Part shown: piece by piece, positions 46,244-55,680 of the stretch
Layout: every line of letters starts with the position of its first letter
How positions within the stretch are numbered: position 1 is the first letter of the stretch
DNA from: Bacteroidales bacterium
GTDB taxonomy: Bacteria; Bacteroidota; Bacteroidia; Bacteroidales; Tenuifilaceae
NCBI GenBank assembly: GCA_025361485.1
Contig: JANYLA010000062.1
Span: 1 to 56,446 of the forward strand
DNA: 56,446 bases
Reading direction: 5' to 3'
Notes under the pieces: generated by a model
Database searches by the model: none
Told to the model about the DNA's origin: nothing
What the model saw: the letters and a program-made list of their open reading frames with translations, nothing else
Program-made: the position numbers and the translations under genes

Positions 46244-46531
46244 CTAGTTAGCACAGATTATTGTTGTTATCCCTTTTAGGTCAAATTCAACCTTCATATC
46301 CTCGAGCTGACTATGAGAACCTAGCTTAACATCGCATTTACCCTTATGATGGGCAATAAACGTGCACTGCTCGGCCTGAATAGGATCGTGATTGCAAATA
46401 TCAATAAGATTTTCGACAATAAAATCGAAGCTATTCACATCATCGTTAAAAAGCACCAAACTGTAATTCCTCAAGGATTGGAATTGTCCCTGAAAATTAT
46501 CCGATGGCATATCTTTTGGCTTACCCCTCAT
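46244..46531 (-). CDS. clpS: ATP-dependent Clp protease adaptor ClpS
   Basis: ClpS delivers N-end-rule substrates to the ClpAP or ClpCP protease. The 95-residue protein starts with a hydrophilic tail, then the conserved core: VLFNDDVNSFDFIVENL (the ND of the binding site), CNHDPIQAEQC and AHHKGKC. I set the start at the ATG at 46531; a TTG at 46552 would add seven residues of unusual composition. The protein begins 27 nt after the SPOR-protein stop. Confidence 0.93.
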   Translation of the reverse strand: MRGKPKDMPSDNFQGQFQSLRNYSLVLFNDDVNSFDFIVENLIDICNHDPIQAEQCTFIAHHKGKCDVKLGSHSQLEDMKVEFDLKGITTIICAN

Positions 46532-46558
46532 AATCAACGTATTTACGCACAAATATAG

Positions 46559-49393
46559 CTATTTTTTATCAATTTCAATGGCTACAACTTCGGCTGAAGA
46601 AATTCCGCTAGCAATCAGATTATCCTTTACACGGTTTGCCTCATTAATGGTTGAGTAATTGCCAATGGAGTAAACAACTTGTCCTTGATCGTTGCTTTTT
46701 CGAAAGATATCTTTCCCCGATGCCAATGCCTTTACAGTTTGTAAAACTCCATCGGGTATTTTATTTTGATATTTACCAACCTGAACAAGATAAATTTTGC
46801 CTTTTGTAGATGTTGAATCGGTAACGACTTTTCCTTTTAGATTATTCGGGTCGATCTTATCCGATTTGCCTTCCATTGTCTGAGTTCTACTCACCGGTAA
46901 GGGCTTACCATCTAACCATGATACGATAAAAGCATCTTTAAATCCTTTTGTTCGTACAATTGGCAATGATTTTTCCGCTTCAGAAAACCTTCTAAATCTT
47001 CCAATAAAATATTTCGAAACCGTTGCTCCGCTCGGCCTTTCGATAGACACTGGATTCATCCCTTTGAAGGAAACAATTTCAAGAGGTTTGCTAAAAGCAC
47101 CCAGCTGAATTTTATAAATCACACCATCAGGCAACGCCTCGTTTACCGGGATTGGATTTTGAGCATTGTAAGGAGGTTTATCCGAGATTTGAAAAGCCAA
47201 TGGTTCATCCTCCTTAATAAAAATAGACTCTAAGCCAATATTTTTATTCTCAACTTTTGAGATTCCTTGCTCCTGCTTTGTCTCAGTTTTAATTTCGGAA
47301 ACCAGCTCAACATTGGCTTTAACCACCACTGGAGGTAAAGGGTTTCCAAAGGCAATTTTTTCCAAACGAATAACCTTACTCGTTGTCTGCTGCTCAAACA
47401 AATTCATTCCCCATACCCTAGCAAAGGCTAATTCTAGCCTTAAAATACCTATTTCGTTAAGAAGAGACGCCTCGTAAAAACTCTCGGCCTTTCCCTCATC
47501 GCTAACATTATTCTTAATGGTAGTTGCAGCCCTAAAATGGCCAGTTGCTCTTTCTATTTCTAATCGTGCATCGTCGCCATTATTATTACCGCTTTTTACA
47601 ATGGCAACCATTACACAATCGGAATAAATCCTGTACTTGGTATCAAAATACTTTAACGCTAACGTGCTATATGCGTTCATTTTAACATCTGCGAGTTTCA
47701 GCAACGAGCCACATTCGCTTGTTGAATCATTCTTTTCGACACAGGCATTGTATCTGGCTTTAGCTGATACGGCTGCCTCTCTAGCAGAGTTTATCTGACT
47801 TTGCAGTTTTTCAATCTGAGTCAAACTATTGATTTCATCGCTTCGAAAAACTGTTGAAGCGAATTGAGCTTGATATAAATAATCGGGGTTATCGTTCGTA
47901 AAAGTTGATGTAGTTGAACCCTGTGGTTTACGCTTTCCGGTCAGGAACTCCTGCTCAATTTGACTCGCCTGAGCGAACATCTTGTCAGCCTCGGCCTGCG
48001 CAGCAAGTAGCCCATTCTCAACCTTCACAACTTTTGATTCTAAACTTTTGCGCTCTTCTGCCGTTGTTATGTAATCGAACTGATTCCTTAACTTTTCGAG
48101 TTTAACCCGAAGCGAGTCGGTCTCTTTTTGTTTACTAAACCCTTTGGTAATGACTCTAATATACTCTGGATCATTTTCAACCGCGTTGAATGATGCCGAT
48201 TTTATTTTGGGCTTTACAACGGCATTAAGATTTTGCTCATGAACCACCTGACTATCCTCAACCTTAACTCTTTTTACAACTTTTTCTATTTCCAACAAAG
48301 CAATTGCCTGAACCTCCTCTACGGATGTAAATGAACGCTGTACTGGATTTTTATCAACCTTATACATAATAACATCAACGCTATCGCCCTCGCAGCCACG
48401 ATTTGTTGCGAAACAGGCCAAGCTATCCTTTGAATCGGGGATATAAAGAATATCATCGTATGGTGAGCTGAATGGGAATCCTAGATTTTCGGGATTACTC
48501 CATTTTTTTGCTCCAGCATCAAATACGCTCCGATAAATATCATAACCACCCATGCTATAATGTCCCTTTGATGCAAAATAAAGCGTAATGCCATCGGGTG
48601 CTATATAAGGATACTCCTCATCTTCGGAGGTATTTATTGCTTCACCTAAATTTTCGGGTTTACTCCAATAGCCATCTTCTAATCGTTTTATCCGATAGAT
48701 ATCTTTACCGTTAATCGTACTTTTACCATAGCTAGAATAGTAAATGTAATCGCCCGTTTGCGGGTTACTTGGATATAAAATAACAGTGCGCTCACGCTTC
48801 TTCTGATCGGTATCCGTTTTTAGATTATCAGGCATCTCGATAAGCGATCTCGACTTTGGCACCAAGGAATAGTACTGAAAGAAATCGTTCATACCAACTC
48901 GTTTCTTATCAGTGATTTGGGGTGCGTAAATATACTTTAGAAGTGAATTCCCATTTTCGCAAATATTCAAACACTTTTCAATATCGCTTGTTTTGATATC
49001 CTTAGAGCCTCCGTTAATCGTAAATCTGCGATAGTAGTCAATGGCCTGATCGAAACGATAAGTTTTTCGGTACGCCTCGGCTAGATAAAAATAAACTTTG
49101 CTGGAAACCTCTCCAACTGATGCCTTTAACAGGTATGGAATTGCTAAATCTACCTTTCGGAATGAGTTTACGAGGCAAACGCCAAGGGCGTAGTTGTAGT
49201 AATAATCTTGTGGATAAGAATCGCAAAACTCTTGAAAAAAGGGTAATGCTTTTGAAAAATCACCTGCGTTGAAGAGCGAATCGGCTAAAATACGTGTTTC
49301 TGATCTGCCCTTTGTCAGCTGAATTCCCTGCGAAAAAACAATTATTGAAGATATAAATAAGACAAGAGTCAAAAACCAGCGACATGTATTCAT
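46559..49393 (-). CDS. Secreted TPR/PD40 protein with two C-terminal SPOR domains
   Basis: A 944-residue protein. I chose the ATG at 49393, which gives a clean signal peptide (about 1-22, ending Val-Phe-Ser-Gln). The first 150 residues look like TPR helices. Residues about 200-330 hold PD40-type propeller repeats (EEYPYIAPDGITLYFASKG). A coiled-coil and helical middle runs to about 700. The last 200 residues contain two SPOR-like repeats (VIYKIQLGAFSKPLEIV and KIYLVQVGKYQNKIPDG), which bind denuded peptidoglycan. It resembles OmpA-associated Bacteroidota envelope proteins; a role in division or gliding/secretion is inference. Confidence 0.85.
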   Translation of the reverse strand: MNTCRWFLTLVLFISSIIVFSQGIQLTKGRSETRILADSLFNAGDFSKALPFFQEFCDSYPQDYYYNYALGVCLVNSFRKVDLAIPYLLKASVGEVSSKVYFYLAEAYRKTYRFDQAIDYYRRFTINGGSKDIKTSDIEKCLNICENGNSLLKYIYAPQITDKKRVGMNDFFQYYSLVPKSRSLIEMPDNLKTDTDQKKRERTVILYPSNPQTGDYIYYSSYGKSTINGKDIYRIKRLEDGYWSKPENLGEAINTSEDEEYPYIAPDGITLYFASKGHYSMGGYDIYRSVFDAGAKKWSNPENLGFPFSSPYDDILYIPDSKDSLACFATNRGCEGDSVDVIMYKVDKNPVQRSFTSVEEVQAIALLEIEKVVKRVKVEDSQVVHEQNLNAVVKPKIKSASFNAVENDPEYIRVITKGFSKQKETDSLRVKLEKLRNQFDYITTAEERKSLESKVVKVENGLLAAQAEADKMFAQASQIEQEFLTGKRKPQGSTTSTFTNDNPDYLYQAQFASTVFRSDEINSLTQIEKLQSQINSAREAAVSAKARYNACVEKNDSTSECGSLLKLADVKMNAYSTLALKYFDTKYRIYSDCVMVAIVKSGNNNGDDARLEIERATGHFRAATTIKNNVSDEGKAESFYEASLLNEIGILRLELAFARVWGMNLFEQQTTSKVIRLEKIAFGNPLPPVVVKANVELVSEIKTETKQEQGISKVENKNIGLESIFIKEDEPLAFQISDKPPYNAQNPIPVNEALPDGVIYKIQLGAFSKPLEIVSFKGMNPVSIERPSGATVSKYFIGRFRRFSEAEKSLPIVRTKGFKDAFIVSWLDGKPLPVSRTQTMEGKSDKIDPNNLKGKVVTDSTSTKGKIYLVQVGKYQNKIPDGVLQTVKALASGKDIFRKSNDQGQVVYSIGNYSTINEANRVKDNLIASGISSAEVVAIEIDKK

Positions 49394-49438
49394 GATCAGA
49401 TGCTTGATTAAGTGAATTATCCTGTAAAAATAACACAA

Positions 49439-49954
49439 TATTTGGGGTTATCCGAATGCAAATTACCTTGTTATATAAAAAACAGGGTATTCCTCAGTCA
49501 AGCCAGGCTTAATTTAACTACACATATATCTTGCTGTTAATTCAAAATAGATCAACCCAAAGATCATGCTCAAAGCAACAACTTTTAGGATTAACACCTC
49601 AACCTTGGAGGCGTTACTTCTACGAAATGTGATATGGTTTATCATGGCTTTATGTATTAAAATATTTTCTTTTGCTTTATCGTTAATACAACTTACAAAT
49701 AGTATACCCTACTTTTCTCAAATCTGTTAAAATGGAAAAAAATCAAATTCAGCACTATTAACTTCTATTAAGATTTCGGCTGAATATATTATCTTTGGGC
49801 AGCATGAAAACAATAAAACCTTATCATTAAGGTTGATAGTTTCGGCAAAAAGTTTTCGCAATTTAGGCTGAGTGGTTAGTTATTAATAGAATAATTTGAA
49901 ACCCTGCGAATGCTAACGGAGTATTTTTCATTAAAATAACATTAATAGCTAGAG
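49439..49954. other. Mostly non-coding 516-nt region
   Basis: Lies between the SPOR-protein gene (minus) and the acyltransferase gene (plus). It holds a possible small membrane-protein gene on the minus strand (49514-49645). Apart from that: an exact TAnnTTTG element (TATCTTTG, 49790-49797) and a 7-bp hairpin AACCTTA/TAAGGTT at 49817-49834, both 120-165 nt before the acyltransferase start and possibly leader elements. No RNA gene was recognised. Confidence 0.4.
49514..49645 (-). CDS. Possible 43-residue single-pass membrane protein
   Basis: Reads ATG at 49645 to TAA at 49514. The N-terminus is basic (two Arg and a Lys within the first 14 residues), followed by one hydrophobic segment (VLILKVVALSMIFGLIY), consistent with a positive-inside single-pass protein. 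No ribosome-binding site is obvious. Codon content is unremarkable. It may be chance; conservation would decide. Confidence 0.3.
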   Translation of the reverse strand: MINHITFRRSNASKVEVLILKVVALSMIFGLIYFELTARYMCS

Positions 49955-50785
49955 ATGAAGTATATTGATATTGAAAAAGGCATCAACGACAGCAGTTCCA
50001 AATTACTAAAACGCCTACCTCGTTTTATTGTAAAGCTCATTATTAGGATTGTAAAACAGGAAGAAATCAATGAAATATTAACAAGATATTCCGAAAATAT
50101 TGGCGTTGATTTTTTAGAGAAGATGCTTGTTGAGTTTAATCTCACCTTGATTATTGAAGGCAAGGAGAATCTGCCCGAAAATGGAAGATGTTTCTTTGTG
50201 TCGAATCATCCGTTTGGAATAATTGATGGGCTTGTTCTGACTCACACCATATCACAAAAATATGGAACGCTAAAGGCTATCGGAAATGATTCGTTTAAAT
50301 ACGTTCCTCACCTAAAGCCTTTAATTGCTGCTGTTAACTCGTATGGAATAAGCTCTAAAGAGTATATAAGCGCTTTAGAAGATGTATTTGACTCCGATAC
50401 TGCAATAACCCACTTTCCTGCTGGTGAGGTTTCGAGGCTATACAAATTTCGGGTACAAGATTGCAAATGGCAAAAAAGCATGATTACCAAAGCGATATCA
50501 AAGAAACGTGATATTGTTCCAATTCACATGTACGGTAGAAATTCACGCCTATTCTATTCTATTGGATTTATCAGAATGCTACTCTTCTTAAAGCTCAATC
50601 TAGAGCTAATGCTTCTCCCAAGCGAAATGCTTAAGAAAAAGAATGCTACAATAAAAGTTAGAATTGGCAAACCAATTCCTTATCAAACATTTGACTCTTC
50701 GCATAACCATTGGGATTGGGCGCAAAGGGTAAGAAAACATGTTTATGATTTAGGGAAGAGTAAAGATGGAAATGTACAATTCTAA
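49955..50785 (+). CDS. Acyltransferase of the PlsC/lysophospholipid type
   Basis: A 276-residue protein. The acceptor-catalytic motif SNHPFGIIDG (His85, Asp91) is an HX5D variant of the usual HX4D motif of glycerophosphate and lysophospholipid acyltransferases. FPAGEVS is the second family block. No strong membrane segment. It probably acylates a glycerolipid or an amino-lipid in the inner membrane; the acceptor is unknown. It starts about 13 nt before the next gene (50799), in one operon. Confidence 0.85.
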   Translation: MKYIDIEKGINDSSSKLLKRLPRFIVKLIIRIVKQEEINEILTRYSENIGVDFLEKMLVEFNLTLIIEGKENLPENGRCFFVSNHPFGIIDGLVLTHTISQKYGTLKAIGNDSFKYVPHLKPLIAAVNSYGISSKEYISALEDVFDSDTAITHFPAGEVSRLYKFRVQDCKWQKSMITKAISKKRDIVPIHMYGRNSRLFYSIGFIRMLLFLKLNLELMLLPSEMLKKKNATIKVRIGKPIPYQTFDSSHNHWDWAQRVRKHVYDLGKSKDGNVQF

Positions 50786-50798
50786 TTGTTGATAATTA

Positions 50799-51398
50799 AT
50801 GCGTGAATTTTCGATAATCTCGGTTAGCCTTTTAAATCTAATCATTACAATCCGCTACTGCTGGATGCTTTATAAGGGCAAGATTAAACCTGCATTAGCC
50901 ATGTGGGTATTCTTTACTATTGCTGTTGGGATGAGTCTAGTTACCTATCTTGCTAAGGATAACTTCAGCATCTGGGATAATATCCTAAACACAACCGATT
51001 TAATACTTGTACTTACCGTATCCATTGCCATTGCCATTTGGGGCGATAAAAGTTCCAAGTTTACCAAGTTTGACACTGGCTGTCTAATAGCCGTAATTGT
51101 GGCAATACTTTTTTGGGCTATCACCCAAAACCACCTTATAACCAACCTCTCCATACAGCTGATAATGGTTGTTTCGTACTTCCCTGTTATCAGAAGGCTT
51201 TTCCAATCAAAGGAGAACACCGAGCCCTTCTCGGTTTGGATAATGATGATGCTTGTTCCTCTATTCTCACTAATATCCAGCAAAGGTCTTCTTGCTACTA
51301 TCTACTCGGTAAGAGCCATAGTTTGTGTTGGGTTGCTCCTCCTGCTAATGCTGCGAGTTGAGATGATGAGGAAAAGGGAAAAATTGATAAGTCAATAA
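50799..51398 (+). CDS. Seven-helix membrane protein, PQ-loop-like
   Basis: A 199-residue, very hydrophobic protein with about seven membrane segments, no signal peptide and a basic C-terminal tail. Helix size and total length resemble PQ-loop/SWEET-type transporters, but the PQ signature is not clear, so the family is uncertain. It immediately follows the acyltransferase. Function unknown. Confidence 0.6.
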   Translation: MREFSIISVSLLNLIITIRYCWMLYKGKIKPALAMWVFFTIAVGMSLVTYLAKDNFSIWDNILNTTDLILVLTVSIAIAIWGDKSSKFTKFDTGCLIAVIVAILFWAITQNHLITNLSIQLIMVVSYFPVIRRLFQSKENTEPFSVWIMMMLVPLFSLISSKGLLATIYSVRAIVCVGLLLLLMLRVEMMRKREKLISQ

Positions 51399-51619
51399 GT
51401 AGATAAGTCGACAAGTTTATAAGCAAAGAAACGCTAAGTTTACGCTAAGAACGCAAAGTTAAAATCAACTCTCTGCGGGCTTTGCGTTTCCCCTTTGCGA
51501 TCTTTGCGAGAAATAACAAGAATAAGTTAACAAACTGGCAAGTCGCCTATTAATGCGAGAAAATTATGTTTCTTAAGATTCTTCGCTGCGCTCAGAATGA
51601 CAATCGGATAAGAATAGTT
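51399..51619. repeat. Intergenic region with dispersed-repeat-like sequences
   Basis: Between the PQ-loop-like gene and the ABC permease gene. Contains a CGCTAAG/CGCAAAG stretch (about 51430-51460), partial inverted copies with CTTTGCG (about 51480-51507), and ATTCTTCGCTGCGCTCAGAA at about 51570-51600, a sequence of the kind found many times in bacterial genomes. No gene seen. Confidence 0.5.
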
Positions 51620-54600
51620 TTACTCCTCTATTAAACCCTTAATGATATTGCCTTTTAGCGCATTACGAGTTGAGAAGTAAATCCAGATTACACCGCTTGC
51701 AAATACAATTAGCACGAGTATTGTTATAAACCCTGCGGGCATTGCAAATGCTGGCGAAAGGATTGATGGAAGTATTCCTATAAATGCCGAGACTAATCCG
51801 CAAATAAGCCCAATAACTAGCAAGAATAGGTTCTCCGTAAGAATTAACCTGAAGATTTGCTTTTTTCTATAGCCAATAGCCATCATCAGAGCAATTTCGG
51901 AGCGGCGCTCCAGCATATTGCGCAACAAAACAACTCCTAGTCCAAACGTGCCAATGATAACGCCTAGTCCTCCCAATACCATAAACACAGTCAGGTAGGT
52001 ATTTTCAACTGAATTGAATTCTGCTAAACGAGTGTTTGTTGGAGTAAGTTCAATACCATAATCGGTAAAAGTAGAATTTAGTAAAGTTGCAAGCTGCTCC
52101 TGATTGATTTTTGGGGCATCAACTAGCATTATTTTCGAACCACTTGTTGATGGGAAGTTTTGTACAAATAGGCTATCTGCTATCAAAATATTTCCTTGGA
52201 AGATAGAGTTATCAAGCGCTGCAACCAAAAGGAGTTTTATCTTTCTGCCCGATTCATTTAGGTAAATCAACGTATCTCCCAAAGCTTTTTTTAAACCCCA
52301 AGTAATTACGGTTTGGTCGGCAATGGCAGGGATAATATCATCATCAAACCTCTTTTTCAACTCAAGCCAAGCATTGTTTTTATCAACGCCATTGAGGCTG
52401 CTAACAAAAGTGAATGAATGTCTACTATTAAAAGCCTCAGGATTTACCCCCAGTATTCTTGGTCGCTGAACCTGATTAAGGTTGAGGCAACTAGCATCAT
52501 CACCATCGAGGCTATGAATTTGAACAAAAGTGACTCCTTTAATCGTCTTCTCGGTATCAAACCCAAACTTGGCTTTGCCATTGGGGCTATTCAAATTGTA
52601 CGGAATGGGCAACGTAGTTTCGGCCCAGTAAAGGAATCCGCCTGTTCCCGATTGATGCAGGTTTTCAACGCCAAAATACGTTTTGCGGTTAGCCCCAGTG
52701 ATTATTATACTAAACGTTCCAAGCGCAAGCAACGCAATGGTTGTAAGGCTTCGACTCTTCTTCCTGCTCGTGTTTTTCAACGCTAGTTGAAACAGGCTGA
52801 GTGGTGATGTATGGACTTTATCTCTAATAATCCTGAGTCTCCAGTCAATAAAAGCGATGCAACCAACAAGAAATAGCCCTCCTGCTGAAAGGAACATCTC
52901 AGCATTAACCTCACTAGGTGATAGCAACGAATAGATAACCATTGTTGCTGTACCCAAAATAGAGACTAAGGAAATTAGTTTGCTTGCATTCAGATAATTT
53001 CTAACAATCTTCAATGGGCTATCGAAACTGCTTCTAATCAACGATGATATGGGTTGTTTCAGCTTTCGGCGGGTTACAATATAGATTGATATCAGCGCCA
53101 CCAACACGCCGCTAATAGCGCCAATTGCAACTGTCAATGGCTTAACAAAAACCTCAAGATTACTGGTATGAACGGCACCCTGCCAAACAGAGTTCAAGCC
53201 CCAAACAAGGGAGTAGTTATAAAGCACGCCAAAGGCAGCGCCAACCAATCCGCCCAAAAGCGTAACAAGGATTGATTCGCCAAAGCGAATTTTCAGAATT
53301 AGCTTTCGCTCAAATCCAAGCCCCGAAAGCACGCCTGTCTCCTCCCTGCGCGATTCGGTGTTCAGCGAGTAAATCAGCACTGTAAGCAAGATTCCTGCTG
53401 CAATTACAAAAAAACTAAGGCTCAAAAATAGCCCACCAAAGTCAACCGAATTACTGGCGGCATTAAGCCCTTGAGCGTAAACGTGCATAAAGGTTAAGCC
53501 AATATCCTCGGGCTTAATCTTGCTAAGAATTTCGCCTTTAAGCTGGTCGAACTGAACCTTCTCTTTATCAAATCGGATAGATGTGTAGTTCCCAAACTTA
53601 TTGCCCCACATGCTTAACCCAGCTTGCATCGAGATTAAAGCCTTGGGAGTACCCTTGTACTTGTTCCAGTACTTCTCGTCCTTATCGCGGATCTTGGTTA
53701 AATCGATTGGCACGCCCGTTTCCCAATCGCTACAACTCTCGGCATCGGCCAAACCGGGGAACAGGGGCATCAAGGAGTTATTGATAAATTTACTTTGGGT
53801 AGGAACAACGCCCTTAACGATAAACGTTTTTTTCACCTCCTTAATAGTGCGCAGTGGACCGATTACAAAGTATTTCAGAAAGATTGAATCGCCCGTTTTC
53901 ACACCCAAATCGTTTACAATCCAATCGTTTACCAAGATTTCATCATCCTTTAGATTGCCCGATATATTTGGGCTTGATGATGCAGTTACGAATGAGTATG
54001 GAATCTCCTTGCCATTAAAACTGATTGAATTAACAAGATAGGTTAATACCGTTTCGTTGGATTTATCGATGCTAAGTATCGATTTTGCGATGGGCTCGTC
54101 GATAAAAATCCTTTCTGATAGCACTTCAATGCTATTTGATTCAGCCAGCTCACGAATTTTGATGTTTGCGTCATCTAACTCAAAGGATTTGTGAAAAGCA
54201 GATTTTAAAGCGCTTTCATCAGCATCACTAGCAAGTACAATATTTGCTTTGCCCGCTAAATCGAGTTTGCTTGCAAGCATTTCTCTTGATATAAAGATAT
54301 TGTAAGGCGCAGCCTGATTGCTCTTTAGGCTGAATCGGCCTAAACTCTTGTCTTCAGCAATCGCCTTGACTTTAAGCCGAATTGCTACCGATGGGTCAAC
54401 ATCCTGTGAGAACGGAGCACTCAAAGGGATTACACTTGCCTTTTCAATTCTTAAAAGGAATTCATCTCCAACCTTTATGTTTAATCTTTGAGAGAGATTC
54501 TCACTAATTATGGCTTCATCGTTAGATATGGCAGCCATTTTAATTCCTGAAAGATTCCAAAAACTACTATCGACACCAACAACCTGTGTTCTATTAATCC

Positions 54601-54904
54601 TCACTTCAGACTCAGGATTAATTGCAATCCCTTGAATCATAAGCAGCGATGCAGTTGATGTATTGAGCTTCGTTCCTAGCTCCGATGCCATTGCTGCACG
54701 CACAAAGCGATCGCCTGTTTGCATTGCAAAACGGGCTTTTCCTAAACGAACATCAACAAGTTTTGTAAGGCTCATCCGAACCGAATCGCCAACAATTAGA
54801 GCACCTGTAAGTACCGCAGTGCTAATCAACGTTCCAAGGAATACGGCTAAGTGCTGACGCCAGTAGAATCGGATGCTTTGTATGATAAACTTAAGGATAG
54901 ACAT
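51620..54904 (-). CDS. ABC transporter permease, FtsX/MacB type, large
   Basis: A 1094-residue inner-membrane protein with a membrane helix near residue 20-40, a large periplasmic MacB-like region, two clusters of about four helices (FtsX-type domains, around 485-640 and 985-1090) and a second periplasmic region. This is a single-polypeptide permease for a partner ATPase, which lies right beside it (54978). Such systems move lipoproteins, lipids or peptides out of the membrane. The cargo here is not known. Start is the ATG at 54904. Confidence 0.9.
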   Translation of the reverse strand: MSILKFIIQSIRFYWRQHLAVFLGTLISTAVLTGALIVGDSVRMSLTKLVDVRLGKARFAMQTGDRFVRAAMASELGTKLNTSTASLLMIQGIAINPESEVRINRTQVVGVDSSFWNLSGIKMAAISNDEAIISENLSQRLNIKVGDEFLLRIEKASVIPLSAPFSQDVDPSVAIRLKVKAIAEDKSLGRFSLKSNQAAPYNIFISREMLASKLDLAGKANIVLASDADESALKSAFHKSFELDDANIKIRELAESNSIEVLSERIFIDEPIAKSILSIDKSNETVLTYLVNSISFNGKEIPYSFVTASSSPNISGNLKDDEILVNDWIVNDLGVKTGDSIFLKYFVIGPLRTIKEVKKTFIVKGVVPTQSKFINNSLMPLFPGLADAESCSDWETGVPIDLTKIRDKDEKYWNKYKGTPKALISMQAGLSMWGNKFGNYTSIRFDKEKVQFDQLKGEILSKIKPEDIGLTFMHVYAQGLNAASNSVDFGGLFLSLSFFVIAAGILLTVLIYSLNTESRREETGVLSGLGFERKLILKIRFGESILVTLLGGLVGAAFGVLYNYSLVWGLNSVWQGAVHTSNLEVFVKPLTVAIGAISGVLVALISIYIVTRRKLKQPISSLIRSSFDSPLKIVRNYLNASKLISLVSILGTATMVIYSLLSPSEVNAEMFLSAGGLFLVGCIAFIDWRLRIIRDKVHTSPLSLFQLALKNTSRKKSRSLTTIALLALGTFSIIITGANRKTYFGVENLHQSGTGGFLYWAETTLPIPYNLNSPNGKAKFGFDTEKTIKGVTFVQIHSLDGDDASCLNLNQVQRPRILGVNPEAFNSRHSFTFVSSLNGVDKNNAWLELKKRFDDDIIPAIADQTVITWGLKKALGDTLIYLNESGRKIKLLLVAALDNSIFQGNILIADSLFVQNFPSTSGSKIMLVDAPKINQEQLATLLNSTFTDYGIELTPTNTRLAEFNSVENTYLTVFMVLGGLGVIIGTFGLGVVLLRNMLERRSEIALMMAIGYRKKQIFRLILTENLFLLVIGLICGLVSAFIGILPSILSPAFAMPAGFITILVLIVFASGVIWIYFSTRNALKGNIIKGLIEE

Positions 54905-54977
54905 GCTAAGTGTTAGTTGAGGGTTCTGAGTTTAGGGTTTTCGGTTTTGAAATTTGATTTTTGTCTTTTGTCTTAAG

Positions 54978-55655
54978 TTAGTCCAACCGTCCATTCGACA
55001 ATCTGTAAATCGTCTTCATCTTTTCGGCCAGAGTCAAAGAATGGGTAACCACTACTATGGCAACATTATGCTTTTTATTGATATCTAAGAGCAAATCGCC
55101 AAGCTGAGCAGCAGAATCTTGGTCGAGTGAGCCTGTTGGTTCATCGGCAAGAATCATCTCGGGTTGGTTAATCAAAGCCCTTACAAGCGCTGCGCGCTGA
55201 CATTCGCCTCCAGATAATTGCCCTGGGCGCTGATGAATCCTATCAACCAGTCCGACACTATCGAGAAGTTCCATTGCCCTTGCATTAATGGCTTTGCCAT
55301 TAACCTTGCCATTCTGAGGAATTACGGGAACGAGAACATTCTCAATCAAGCTAAGCTGTGGCAACAAATGGTGAAACTGAAACACAAAGCCAATGCTTTG
55401 ATTCCGGATTTGCGCCAATCGTTTCTCATCAAACCCAGTAACATCCTCGCCTTTAAACATAACCGTTCCCGACGAAGGGATATCGAGCGTTCCAACAATA
55501 TTCAGCAGTGTACTTTTCCCCGATCCCGATGGGCCAACGATTGCCAATGAGTCGCCATTATTAACCGTAAGATTTATACCCGACAGCACATTGCGCTGGA
55601 TATTCGTTCCAGGGTTTATATAGGATTTACCAACCTTATTTAGTTCGATTATCAT
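54978..55655 (-). CDS. ABC transporter ATP-binding protein, LolD-like
   Basis: A 225-residue ATPase with GPSGSGKS (Walker A), LSGGECQRAAL (signature), and ILADEPTGSLDQ (Walker B). Its closest type is LolD/MacB, which powers FtsX-like permeases, consistent with the neighbouring permease gene, 73 nt downstream. I chose the ATG at 55655; one at 55667 adds four residues. Genuine Lol function is not shown, since LolC/LolE and LolA are not here. Confidence 0.93.
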   Translation of the reverse strand: MIIELNKVGKSYINPGTNIQRNVLSGINLTVNNGDSLAIVGPSGSGKSTLLNIVGTLDIPSSGTVMFKGEDVTGFDEKRLAQIRNQSIGFVFQFHHLLPQLSLIENVLVPVIPQNGKVNGKAINARAMELLDSVGLVDRIHQRPGQLSGGECQRAALVRALINQPEMILADEPTGSLDQDSAAQLGDLLLDINKKHNVAIVVVTHSLTLAEKMKTIYRLSNGRLD

Positions 55656-55680
55656 CTTGTAAAACATTAGATTTCAGACA

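Noticed and set aside
53581..54041. Open frames opposite the ABC permease
   Set aside because: Antisense shadows of a well-supported gene.
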